The notes under the pieces were generated by a model that had not been told where the DNA came from, did not search any database, and saw only the letters and a program-made list of their open reading frames with translations. From the NCBI RefSeq assembly GCF_014306095.1, contig NZ_JACRWC010000092.1, positions 1 to 17,286 of the forward strand: a stretch of 17,286 nucleotides of DNA. The letters are read 5' to 3'. The position numbers were made by a program, and so were the translations under genes. Shown here one piece after another: positions 7,003 to 15,757 of the stretch. The stretch is from Lentihominibacter faecis (GTDB taxonomy: Bacteria; Bacillota; Clostridia; Peptostreptococcales; Anaerovoracaceae). Numbering within the stretch: the stretch's first letter is position 1; each line of letters begins with the position of its first letter.

Positions 7003-7030
7003 AGCAGTCGGTATTTTCGTACCGACTGCT
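7003..7030. promoter_or_regulatory. 11-bp perfect hairpin, terminator-like on the - strand
   Basis: AGCAGTCGGTA and TACCGACTGCT pair perfectly around a six-base loop (TTTTCG). An A7 run precedes it and no T run follows on the + strand, so for gap-pgk transcripts it is a stable stem, not a terminator. Read on the - strand it is a textbook terminator ending in T7, yet no - strand gene lies there. A role in mRNA processing or in stabilising the gap 3' end is inference. Confidence 0.7.
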
Positions 7031-7059
7031 GACTGTTGTTAAAAGGATGGTGAGAAGAA

Positions 7060-8244
7060 ATGAAAAAAACCGTGAGAGACATCGATGTATCCGGGAAGAA
7101 AGTCCTGGTACGGTGTGATTTTAACGTTCCGATGCAGGATGGAAAGATAACGGACGACAGAAGAATTACGGCAGCACTGCCTACGATCGAGTATCTGATC
7201 GAGCAGAACGCCAAAGTGATCCTGATGTCCCACATGGGCAGACCAAAGGGTGAGCCAAAACCGGAGTTTTCACTGCAGCCGGTTGCTGACAGACTTTCAG
7301 AACTGCTGAAGCAGGATGTCGTGTTTGCTAAATCGCCGGTAGTCGTAGATGACAGCGTGAAGGCAGCTGCAGAAGCACTTGCTCCGGGACAGGTGATGCT
7401 TTTGGAAAACGTGCGCTACAGAGCAGAAGAGACAAAGAACCAGGAGCCGTTTACCGGTCAGCTGGCATCTCTGGGAGATGTTTTTGTCAATGATGCGTTT
7501 GGTACCGCGCACCGTGCTCACTGCTCCACAGCAGGTATCGCGTCATATCTGCCTAGCGTATCCGGATTCCTCATCGAAAAGGAAGTAAAGTTCCTGGGTG
7601 ATGCGCTGGAAGACCCGGCAAGACCGTTTATCGCTATCATGGGCGGTGCAAAGGTAGGAGACAAGATCCCTGTGATGGAAAATCTCATCGGGAAGGTAGA
7701 CGCCCTGATGATAGGAGGCGGCATGAGCTATACATTCTTCAAAGCCATGGGATTTGAGATCGGAACATCGATCCTCGATGAAGAAAGCCTGGATCTGGCA
7801 CGGGATATCATGAAAAAAGCAGAGGATGCCGGAGTGGAATTTCTCCTTCCGGTAGACACGGTTTGTGCAAAGGAATTCAACAATGACAGTCCGCAGATCG
7901 TCTGCGACCGGGACAAGATCCCTGCAGATATGATGGGAATGGACATTGGTCCGAAAACCGTGGAGCTTTATACGAAGAAACTGGCAGAAGCCAAAACCAT
8001 CGTATGGAATGGTCCGGCGGGCGTATTTGAAATGCCGAATTTCGCGGCAGGGACAAAAGCGATCGCACAGGCTCTGGCAGACGGCGATGCCGTGACAGTG
8101 ATCGGCGGAGGAGATTCCGCTGCGGCTGTAGAACAGTTCGGACTTGCTGACAAAATGACACATATATCAACAGGTGGCGGTGCTTCCCTTGAATTCTTAG
8201 AGGGAAAAGAACTGCCGGGAATAGCATGTTTGGAGGACAAATAA
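7060..8244 (+). CDS. pgk: Phosphoglycerate kinase
   Basis: Transfers the acyl phosphate of 1,3-bisphosphoglycerate to ADP, the first ATP-yielding step of glycolysis. 394 residues, a normal length. Key segments: RCDFNVP (18-24), SHMGRPKG (57-64), LLENVRY (114-120), [12 protein letters not shown] (143-154), [11 protein letters not shown] (193-203), WNGPAGVFE (316-324) and the nucleotide-binding [13 protein letters not shown] (349-361). All are intact. The ATG follows a purine-rich stretch (AAAAGGATGGTGAGAAGAA) that is a weaker ribosome-binding site than those of the neighbouring genes. The stop is two bases before the tpiA start, so the pair is translationally coupled. Confidence 0.97.
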   Translation: MKKTVRDIDVSGKKVLVRCDFNVPMQDGKITDDRRITAALPTIEYLIEQNAKVILMSHMGRPKGEPKPEFSLQPVADRLSELLKQDVVFAKSPVVVDDSVKAAAEALAPGQVMLLENVRYRAEETKNQEPFTGQLASLGDVFVNDAFGTAHRAHCSTAGIASYLPSVSGFLIEKEVKFLGDALEDPARPFIAIMGGAKVGDKIPVMENLIGKVDALMIGGGMSYTFFKAMGFEIGTSILDEESLDLARDIMKKAEDAGVEFLLPVDTVCAKEFNNDSPQIVCDRDKIPADMMGMDIGPKTVELYTKKLAEAKTIVWNGPAGVFEMPNFAAGTKAIAQALADGDAVTVIGGGDSAAAVEQFGLADKMTHISTGGGASLEFLEGKELPGIACLEDK

Positions 8245-8246
8245 TC

Positions 8247-10303
<2,057 letters not shown>

Positions 10304-10306
10304 TTT

Positions 10307-10330
10307 CAATCAGTAAAGTGATTGATTTTT
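10307..10330 (+). terminator. Weak hairpin with T run after eno
   Basis: CAATCA/TGATTG, a six-bp stem with a six-base loop, followed by a T5 run. The stem is AT-rich and short, so it would terminate only partially; read-through from eno into secG is likely. Confidence 0.4.
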
Positions 10331-10350
10331 GAGAAATGCTGTGATAAACT
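10322..10350 (+). promoter_or_regulatory. Possible sigma-A promoter of secG
   Basis: TTGATT (10322-10327), 17-base spacer, TAAACT (10345-10350), each matching four of six. It overlaps the weak hairpin after eno. The match is suggestive only. Confidence 0.35.
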
Positions 10351-10380
10351 CAAATGGTTAGATTACGAGGAGGAATAGAT

Positions 10381-10611
10381 ATGAGTTTAGCTCTGAAAAT
10401 TGTGCTTGCAGTAGTCAGCGTGATTCTTACTATCAGTATCCTGCTTCAGTCCAGCAACAGTGCAGGACTGTCTGGATCCATCGGCGGAGGGGCGGAACAG
10501 CTCTTCGGCAAGAAGAAAAGCCAGGGATACGAAGGTTTGCTCAGCAAGATCTCAACAGTGACCGCAGTACTGTTTATCGTACTGTCACTGGTACTTGTTG
10601 CGCTGGAGTAG
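10381..10611 (+). CDS. secG: Protein translocase subunit SecG
   Basis: Small integral membrane partner of SecY/SecE that aids export. 76 residues from ATG 10381, seven bases after AGGAGG; the in-frame ATG 10354 would place the Shine-Dalgarno within the gene. Two membrane helices are clear (about 4-23 and 56-74). The connecting loop carries the family pattern: LLQ near the end of helix 1, then GLSGSIGGGAEQLFGKKK (29-46), then YEGLLSKIS leading into helix 2. In Bacillus and Clostridium secG typically follows eno and precedes rnr. Here that pairing is split by hppA and a lipoprotein gene. A strong hairpin follows 75 bp downstream. Confidence 0.93.
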   Translation: MSLALKIVLAVVSVILTISILLQSSNSAGLSGSIGGGAEQLFGKKKSQGYEGLLSKISTVTAVLFIVLSLVLVALE

Positions 10612-10685
10612 TAAATATTACTGCATAAAAGGCACGAACGTTAATTTAGTTTCTAATTAATTTATTTTAATATTTCGGTTGCAAA

Positions 10686-10722
10686 CGATTAGAAAGGCGC
10701 GGAAACGCGCCTTTTCTAGTCG
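10686..10722 (+). terminator. Strong GC hairpin between secG and hppA
   Basis: A 16-bp stem with one bulged T and one G-T pair, closed by a GAAA (GNRA) tetraloop: core GGCGCG/CGCGCC with an AAA/TTT flank and a TTTTCT run on the 3' side. It reads as a terminator for secG. It ends 14 bp before the hppA Shine-Dalgarno, so a promoter for hppA has no room after it and hppA mRNA must include or cross it. An attenuator role is therefore possible. The 74 bases before it are very AT-rich, with no promoter that I can call. Confidence 0.7.
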
Positions 10723-10750
10723 TATTGGAAGCGAGAGGGAGGTATTATCA

Positions 10751-12769
10751 ATGAATGGTTTAGCAATTATTGCCGTTGTTGCGGCAATTATTGGACTGGT
10801 AGTTGCTGTTGGCCTTGCTTCATGGATCAGCAAAGCCGATGAAGGCAACGACCGGATGAAGGAAATCGCGGGATTCATCCGCGAAGGTGCGATGGCATTC
10901 CTGGCCAGAGAGTACAAGGTCATGGTCATCGTTATCGCAGTCCTGTTCCTGCTGATCGGATTCTTTATCAGCTGGATCACCGGTATCTTGTATGTGTGCG
11001 GTGCGCTGCTGTCTGTACTGGCAGGCTTCTTCGGTATGAAGGTGGCTACGCTGGGTAACGTAAGAACAGCATACGCTGCAGAAGAGTCTGGTATGAACAA
11101 GGCTCTGAAGATCGCATTCCGTTCCGGAGCAGTTATGGGTCTTGCCGTTACAGGACTTGGTCTGTTTGGTCTGGGCGTGGTTCTGTGCGTACTGGATCTG
11201 ACAACAGTGGTAGAATGTGTAACAGGCTTTGGTCTGGGTGCATCCTCCATGGCTCTGTTCGGAAGAGTTGGCGGCGGTATCTACACGAAGGCTGCTGACG
11301 TAGGTGCTGACCTGGTAGGTAAAGTAGAAGCCGGAATCCCGGAAGACGACCCGAGAAACCCTGCCGTTATCGCAGATAACGTAGGCGACAACGTAGGTGA
11401 CGTTGCAGGAATGGGTTCCGACCTGTTTGAATCCTATGTAGGATCTATCATTTCCGCTGTTACTCTGGCAGCTGTTGCAGCTGCAAACTCCGGCGGCCTG
11501 TTCAATGAAACGGCTGCAGCAATGTTCCCGCTGGTTCTGTCCGGCATCGGCATCATTGCATCGGTAATCGGTATCTTCATGGTTAGAGGCAAGGAAGGTT
11601 CCAACCCTGCTAACGCTCTGAACCTGGGTACATACGTTTCCGGTATTATCGTAGTTATCGCTACGATCATCTTATCGAAGGCAATGCTGGGAAGCTTTAA
11701 TTATGCTATTGCGATCATCGCTGGTCTGGTAGTCGGCATTGCTATTGGTAAAATCACAGAAGTTTACACTTCCGGAGATTACAAATCCGTTAAGAAAATC
11801 GCAGAACAGTCACAGACTGGTTCCGCTACAACTATTATCAGTGGTCTGGGCGTAGGCATGCTGTCCACAGTACTGCCGATCCTGTGCATCGCTGTAGCAA
11901 TCGTTGCAGCATATGCAACAGCTGGTCTTTACGGTATCGCACTGGCTGCTGTAGGTATGCTGTCCACAACTGGTATGACAGTTGCCGTTGACGCTTATGG
12001 TCCGGTATCCGATAACGCCGGCGGTATCGCAGAAATGTCCGAACTGCCGGAACACGTAAGAGAGATCACGGACAAGCTGGACTCCGTTGGTAACACAACG
12101 GCTGCTATCGGTAAGGGATTCGCGATCGGTTCTGCGGCTCTGACAGCTCTGGCTCTGTTCGCATCCTTCTCTGAAGTTGCTAAGATCGAAGATATCAGCC
12201 TGCTTCAGCCGATCGTAATCGTTGGTCTGTTCATCGGAGCTATGCTGCCGTTCATGTTCTCCGCGTTCACTATGAACTCCGTAGGACGTGCTGCAAACCA
12301 GATGATCGAAGAAGTAAGAAGACAGTTCCGTTCCGACAAGGGAATCATGGAAGGTACTTCCAAGCCTGACTATGCTAACTGCGTAGACATTTCCACAAGA
12401 GCTGCTCTGAAGGAAATGATCGTTCCTGGTCTGATGGCAATCATCGCACCGCTGCTGATCGGTATCCTGCTGGGCGTAGAAGCTCTGGGAGGTATGCTGG
12501 CCGGTGCTCTGTCCTCTGGTGTTCTGCTGGCTATCATGATGGCTAACGCAGGCGGCGCATGGGACAATGCGAAGAAGTACATCGAAGAAGGGCACTTCGG
12601 CGGCAAGGGATCTGATTCCCACAAAGCTGCAGTTGTAGGCGACACCGTAGGTGACCCGTTCAAGGATACTTCCGGTCCGTCCATCAACATCCTGATCAAG
12701 CTGATGACTATCGTATCCGTTGTATTCGCACCGTTATTCGTACAGATCGGCGGACTCATCTCCTTCTAA
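10751..12769 (+). CDS. hppA: Membrane-bound ion-pumping pyrophosphatase, K+-dependent type
   Basis: Couples pyrophosphate hydrolysis to pumping of Na+ or H+ across the membrane. 672 residues, about 16 hydrophobic helices. ATG 10751 lies eight bases after GGGAGG; upstream in-frame codons run through the hairpin. Substrate motifs: [11 protein letters not shown] (183-193; Asp183, Lys191, Glu193), [16 protein letters not shown] (209-224) with ion-gate Glu227 in LFESY, and the C-terminal [16 protein letters not shown]. The subfamily marker [10 protein letters not shown] (447-456) has Ala and Gly where K+-independent enzymes have Lys and Thr, so K+ dependence is predicted. Many K+-dependent clostridial enzymes pump Na+, but the ion cannot be settled by eye. 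It lies between secG and rnr, flanked by strong hairpins on both sides, which suggests an independently inserted or controlled gene. Confidence 0.96.
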   Translation: MNGLAIIAVVAAIIGLVVAVGLASWISKADEGNDRMKEIAGFIREGAMAFLAREYKVMVIVIAVLFLLIGFFISWITGILYVCGALLSVLAGFFGMKVATLGNVRTAYAAEESGMNKALKIAFRSGAVMGLAVTGLGLFGLGVVLCVLDLTTVVECVTGFGLGASSMALFGRVGGGIYTKAADVGADLVGKVEAGIPEDDPRNPAVIADNVGDNVGDVAGMGSDLFESYVGSIISAVTLAAVAAANSGGLFNETAAAMFPLVLSGIGIIASVIGIFMVRGKEGSNPANALNLGTYVSGIIVVIATIILSKAMLGSFNYAIAIIAGLVVGIAIGKITEVYTSGDYKSVKKIAEQSQTGSATTIISGLGVGMLSTVLPILCIAVAIVAAYATAGLYGIALAAVGMLSTTGMTVAVDAYGPVSDNAGGIAEMSELPEHVREITDKLDSVGNTTAAIGKGFAIGSAALTALALFASFSEVAKIEDISLLQPIVIVGLFIGAMLPFMFSAFTMNSVGRAANQMIEEVRRQFRSDKGIMEGTSKPDYANCVDISTRAALKEMIVPGLMAIIAPLLIGILLGVEALGGMLAGALSSGVLLAIMMANAGGAWDNAKKYIEEGHFGGKGSDSHKAAVVGDTVGDPFKDTSGPSINILIKLMTIVSVVFAPLFVQIGGLISF

Positions 12770-12803
12770 GAGAAGATGTTACATCAGTAAAAATTCGAAT
12801 TTT

Positions 12804-12842
12804 AAAATCCTGCATTGCGGTTTTGCGATGCAGGATTTTTTC
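12804..12842 (+). terminator. Strong intrinsic terminator of hppA
   Basis: A 15-bp stem (one T-G pair) from AAAATCCTGCATTGC and GCGATGCAGGATTTT, loop GGTTTT, followed by further T. It starts 34 bp after the hppA stop and is the clearest + strand terminator in the window. Confidence 0.92.
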
Positions 12843-12845
12843 ATC

Positions 12846-12886
12846 TTTTTGATGCAAAGGCTCCGCCGGGCGCTTTGCATCAAAAA
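12846..12886. repeat. 41-base near-perfect inverted repeat with no T tail
   Basis: TTTTTGATGCAAAG and CTTTGCATCAAAAA form a perfect 14-bp stem; the inside extends by GCTC/GGGC with a CGCC loop and one bulged G. It begins only a few bases after the hppA terminator. On either strand the 3' side ends in A, not T, so it is not a normal terminator. Its GATGCA also recurs in the terminator arm, so the two could exchange partners. Confidence 0.7.
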
Positions 12887-12955
12887 AACAAAAACTGGCG
12901 AGCATAACTTGTTCTTTCTTTGCAGATACTAGAAGAAAAAGAGAGGAGAAGAGCT

Positions 12956-13216
12956 ATGAAGAAAATCAGAGTATTTGCAGTTCTGCTGCTTTGTGTTGCA
13001 CTTCTGGCATTCGCAGGATGCGGAGAGAAAAAATCGGACCAGGACACAGAAAACGGAACCGTTACGGAAGAAACCCTGAATCATGACGAGGAAACAAAGG
13101 GTACCGATGACGGCTCGGCAATGGATGAAATGAAAGACGGCGCAGAAAAAGCTGTGGACGACATGAAGGATGCGGTCGATGGCGACAAAACAGAGAACAG
13201 AACAAACAAGAACTAA
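12956..13216 (+). CDS. Small acidic lipoprotein of unknown function
   Basis: 86 residues from ATG 12956, seven bases after AGGAG. The first 21 form a lipoprotein signal: MKKIR, a hydrophobic core, then LAFAGC with Cys22 as the lipidated residue. The lipobox is slightly off consensus, with Phe at -3 where Leu is usual. The mature 65 residues are hydrophilic and strongly acidic (many Asp, Glu, Thr, Lys). They include a helix-prone segment with repeated MKD/KAVDDMKDAVDG units (about 58-76). No enzyme motif or known domain is apparent; it would sit on the outer face of the membrane. Similar short, low-complexity lipoproteins are common in Clostridia without assigned roles. It lies between two terminators, so it should be transcribed alone, but I cannot identify its promoter. 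Confidence 0.75.
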   Translation: MKKIRVFAVLLLCVALLAFAGCGEKKSDQDTENGTVTEETLNHDEETKGTDDGSAMDEMKDGAEKAVDDMKDAVDGDKTENRTNKN

Positions 13217-13221
13217 CAGAT

Positions 13222-13244
13222 AAAAGGTGGCATTGCCGCCTTTT
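13222..13244 (+). terminator. Intrinsic terminator after the lipoprotein gene
   Basis: AAAAGGTGGC and GCCGCCTTTT pair over 10 bp (one T-G) with a three-base loop; the T run forms the 3' side of the stem. It starts six bases after the lipoprotein stop and overlaps the predicted rnr -35 region. Confidence 0.75.
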
Positions 13245-13256
13245 CTGCTGTACAAT
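13227..13256 (+). promoter_or_regulatory. Possible sigma-A promoter of rnr
   Basis: GTGGCA (13227-13232), 18-base spacer, TACAAT (13251-13256). The -10 matches five of six, the -35 four of six. Transcription would start about 20 bases before the rnr ATG. The -35 is embedded in the preceding terminator hairpin. Confidence 0.45.
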
Positions 13257-13281
13257 AGAACAAGTAAGTGAGGTGAGGGAA

Positions 13282-15249
13282 ATGGCAAAAAAGAAAAAGA
13301 GACATACATATACAGGAATTTTGAGTAAACACCGAAAAGGGTTTGGATTTGTCGCATGTGACGACATAGAAGATGATGTGTTTATCGCGGCAGGATCCAT
13401 GCACGGTGCCATGAACGGGGATGAAGTGGAGATCGACCTGATCCCGGAATATTTGTGGAGAGATTCCCCGGAGGCGATCATCACGAAGGTGCTTCATCGC
13501 AATACGACAGAAGTAGTGGGGACATTTGATAAAAGCAAGAAATTCGGATTTGTGATCCCTGAAAGCAAAAAGCAGAAAGAAGACATTTTTATTCGTAAAA
13601 AAGATTTTTCCGGTGCGAAAAAGGGAGACAAGGTAGTTGTTCAGATCACCCGTTATCCGGATCAGCACAATAGTGCAGAAGGGCGGATCTCAGAGATCAT
13701 CAGTCGTGCGGGGCAGCCGGGAGGCGACATCAAAGCCATAGCCAGAACGTATGATATGAGAGAAACCTTTCCAAGCAGAGCCAATGCAGAAGCTAAGGCT
13801 ATGAAACGGCAGGGTGTGCGGCAGGAAGATATCCAGAACCGAAAAGATCTGCGCGGCAAACATATATTTACGATAGACGGGGCGGATTCTAAGGATTTTG
13901 ACGACGCTGTTTCGCTGGATGTACTGCCTAATGGCAATTATATGCTGGGTGTGCATATAGCAGATGTTTCTCATTATGTAAAGGAAGACGGCCCGCTGGA
14001 TAAGGAAGCGCTAAAAAGAGGGACTAGCGTGTACCTGCTCAACCAGGTGATCCCTATGCTCCCAAAGGCACTGTCCAATGATATCTGCAGTCTGAATCCA
14101 TATGAAGATCGACTGACGCTTTCGGTAGATATGGAGCTGACGCCCGAGGGCACGATGGTGAATCATGAGATTTATGAAAGCGTGATCCGCTCGGCAGCCC
14201 GGTTTGTCTACGACGATGTTTCGGATCTGCTGGAAGATGGAAAATGGCAGCTGGGCAGGAAATACGAGCCATTTCAGGACGATCTTCTCGCCATGCATAA
14301 ACTGGCTGTGAAACTGGAAGAAAAACGGCGAGAGAGGGGCAGCATCGATTTTGACCTGGATGAGTCTGAGATCCGCCTGAACGATAAGGGGATCCCGGTA
14401 TCTGTTGAGATCGCACAGAGAAGATCGGCGAATAAAATGATCGAAGAGTTCATGCTTCTGGCAAATGAGACTGTAGCGGAGCATTTTTACTGGATGGAAG
14501 TCCCGTTTTTATATCGTGTTCACGAAAAGCCGGAGACAGAAAAACTCGAAAAACTGAAGATTTTTCTGCGCAGCTTCGGGATCATGCTTCGTGGAAACAG
14601 GTCATCGATCCATCCGCGTGCCATCAGCAGTATCCTGGAACAGGTCAAGGGAAAGACGTGCGAAAACGTAGTCAGTTCTGTGACGCTGCGTTCCATGCAG
14701 AAGGCTTATTACAGCACATCTTGTGAAGGACATTTCGGACTGGCTTTGAAGTACTACTGCCACTTCACGTCGCCGATCCGCCGTTATCCGGATCTGATGA
14801 TCCACAGGATCATCAAGGAAGTGCTGCATCACGGTGTAGATGGGAAACTGATCAAACACTTTGCGAAGGCTGCTGCGGAAGCTGCAGACATTTCCTCTGC
14901 AGCGGAGCGAAAAGCCATCGAAGCAGAACGTGAAGTGGAAAAAATGAAAAAAGCGGAATACATGTCATATCATATCGGAGAAGTGTTCGACGGGATCATC
15001 AGCGGAGTGACAGGATTTGGGCTGTACGTGCAGCTGGAAAATACCGTGGAAGGCCTGGTGCGGATCGACAGCCTGTATGATGATTACTATGATTATGATG
15101 CAGAACAATATTTACTAAAAGGACGGAGAAACGGCAAAGTCTATAAGCTTGGTGATACTGTTCGCATTTTTGTTGATAATGTAAATACAGACCGCGGCGA
15201 AATCGATTTTCTGCTGGCAGATTTCAGTCCATACCAGGGGCAAGACTGA
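13282..15249 (+). CDS. rnr: Ribonuclease R
   Basis: Processive 3'-to-5' exoribonuclease that degrades structured RNA. 655 residues from ATG 13282, five bases after GAGGTGA; the in-frame GTG 13273 is inside that site. Two cold-shock domains come first (about 9-60 and 75-140, with GFGFV and FGFVIP motifs). The RNB catalytic domain follows: TIDGADSKDFDDAVS (197-211) supplies Asp199, Asp205, Asp207 and Asp208 for two metals, and HFTSPIRRYPDLMIHR (494-509) is the RNB signature. An S1 domain ends the protein (about 566-650). Most RNase R proteins are over 700 residues with an N-terminal helix-turn-helix and a Lys-rich tail; both are missing here, although MAKKKKRH is basic. smpB and ssrA, frequent partners after rnr, do not follow. 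The last 26 bp overlap the converging CBS gene. Confidence 0.95.
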   Translation: MAKKKKRHTYTGILSKHRKGFGFVACDDIEDDVFIAAGSMHGAMNGDEVEIDLIPEYLWRDSPEAIITKVLHRNTTEVVGTFDKSKKFGFVIPESKKQKEDIFIRKKDFSGAKKGDKVVVQITRYPDQHNSAEGRISEIISRAGQPGGDIKAIARTYDMRETFPSRANAEAKAMKRQGVRQEDIQNRKDLRGKHIFTIDGADSKDFDDAVSLDVLPNGNYMLGVHIADVSHYVKEDGPLDKEALKRGTSVYLLNQVIPMLPKALSNDICSLNPYEDRLTLSVDMELTPEGTMVNHEIYESVIRSAARFVYDDVSDLLEDGKWQLGRKYEPFQDDLLAMHKLAVKLEEKRRERGSIDFDLDESEIRLNDKGIPVSVEIAQRRSANKMIEEFMLLANETVAEHFYWMEVPFLYRVHEKPETEKLEKLKIFLRSFGIMLRGNRSSIHPRAISSILEQVKGKTCENVVSSVTLRSMQKAYYSTSCEGHFGLALKYYCHFTSPIRRYPDLMIHRIIKEVLHHGVDGKLIKHFAKAAAEAADISSAAERKAIEAEREVEKMKKAEYMSYHIGEVFDGIISGVTGFGLYVQLENTVEGLVRIDSLYDDYYDYDAEQYLLKGRRNGKVYKLGDTVRIFVDNVNTDRGEIDFLLADFSPYQGQD

Positions 15250-15655
15250 CAGCGGACAGTACATCTCCCGCTTCATCGATGCAGACCGGCCGGCTGGCCA
15301 GATCACCCAGGGAAAGCATGCCGACCAGCTTTTCGTTTTCAGTGACAGGCAGACGGCGTATCCTGTGGGACGAAAATACAAGAGCAGCGTCGTGACTGTC
15401 CATGTCAGGTGTGATGGTGACGGGATGAAGGGACATGATATCTTTCGCTGTGAGAGAGGATAGATCGTCAATGCTCCTTGCCAGTGCGCGCAGCACTAGA
15501 TCGCGATCTGTGACCATGCCGAGAAGCTGTCCCTGCTGGCTGCAGACCGGAAGGCTTCCCACATCCTCCCTTTGCATCTGCTGTGCGATGTGAGAAACGG
15601 ACGACCCTTCCGTGATACAGGAAATATTGGTACTCATCAAATCTTTTACTTTCAT
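15224..15655 (-). CDS. Tandem CBS-domain protein
   Basis: 143 residues made almost entirely of two CBS domains (about 7-60 and 73-122). Each has the usual start (VKDLMST and AKDIMSLHPVTI) and core (LLGMVTDRDLVLRAL and LVGMLSLGDLA). Such Bateman pairs bind adenine nucleotides such as AMP, ATP or c-di-AMP and act as sensors; no effector domain is attached, so the partner must be another protein. It follows trkH on the same strand by 102 bp, which makes K+ uptake a candidate process, by inference only. The start is ATG 15655, with AGGAGGTG ten bases upstream. That site lies inside a long hairpin whose T6 tail touches the ATG. Its 3' end runs 26 bp into rnr, tail to tail. Confidence 0.9.
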   Translation of the reverse strand: MKVKDLMSTNISCITEGSSVSHIAQQMQREDVGSLPVCSQQGQLLGMVTDRDLVLRALARSIDDLSSLTAKDIMSLHPVTITPDMDSHDAALVFSSHRIRRLPVTENEKLVGMLSLGDLASRPVCIDEAGDVLSAVSLAPGMD

Positions 15656-15697
15656 AAAAAAGCTGCACCTCCTATGCTGTTAGGATGTGCAGCTTTT
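15656..15697 (-). promoter_or_regulatory. Terminator-like hairpin that buries the CBS-gene Shine-Dalgarno
   Basis: Read on the - strand: AAAAGCTGCAC pairs with GTGCAGCTTTT (11 bp), then one G-A mismatch, TCCTA with TAGGA (5 bp), loop ACAGCA, and a T6 tail ending just before the CBS ATG. The Shine-Dalgarno TAGGAGGTG is wholly inside the 3' arm. It can act as a terminator for trkH, as a translation switch for the CBS gene, or both. On the + strand it also works as a terminator (TTTTG) for rnr read-through. Confidence 0.8.
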
Positions 15698-15757
15698 GCA
15701 GTTTGATACAGGATTTCCGCCGGAGTTTTCTGCAAAGGATCTGCGGAGCTGTACGGC

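Noticed and set aside
11810..12622. Long - strand reading frame opposite hppA (270 codons)
   Set aside because: It is a shadow of hppA with Cys/Ser/Gln-rich, unprotein-like composition.
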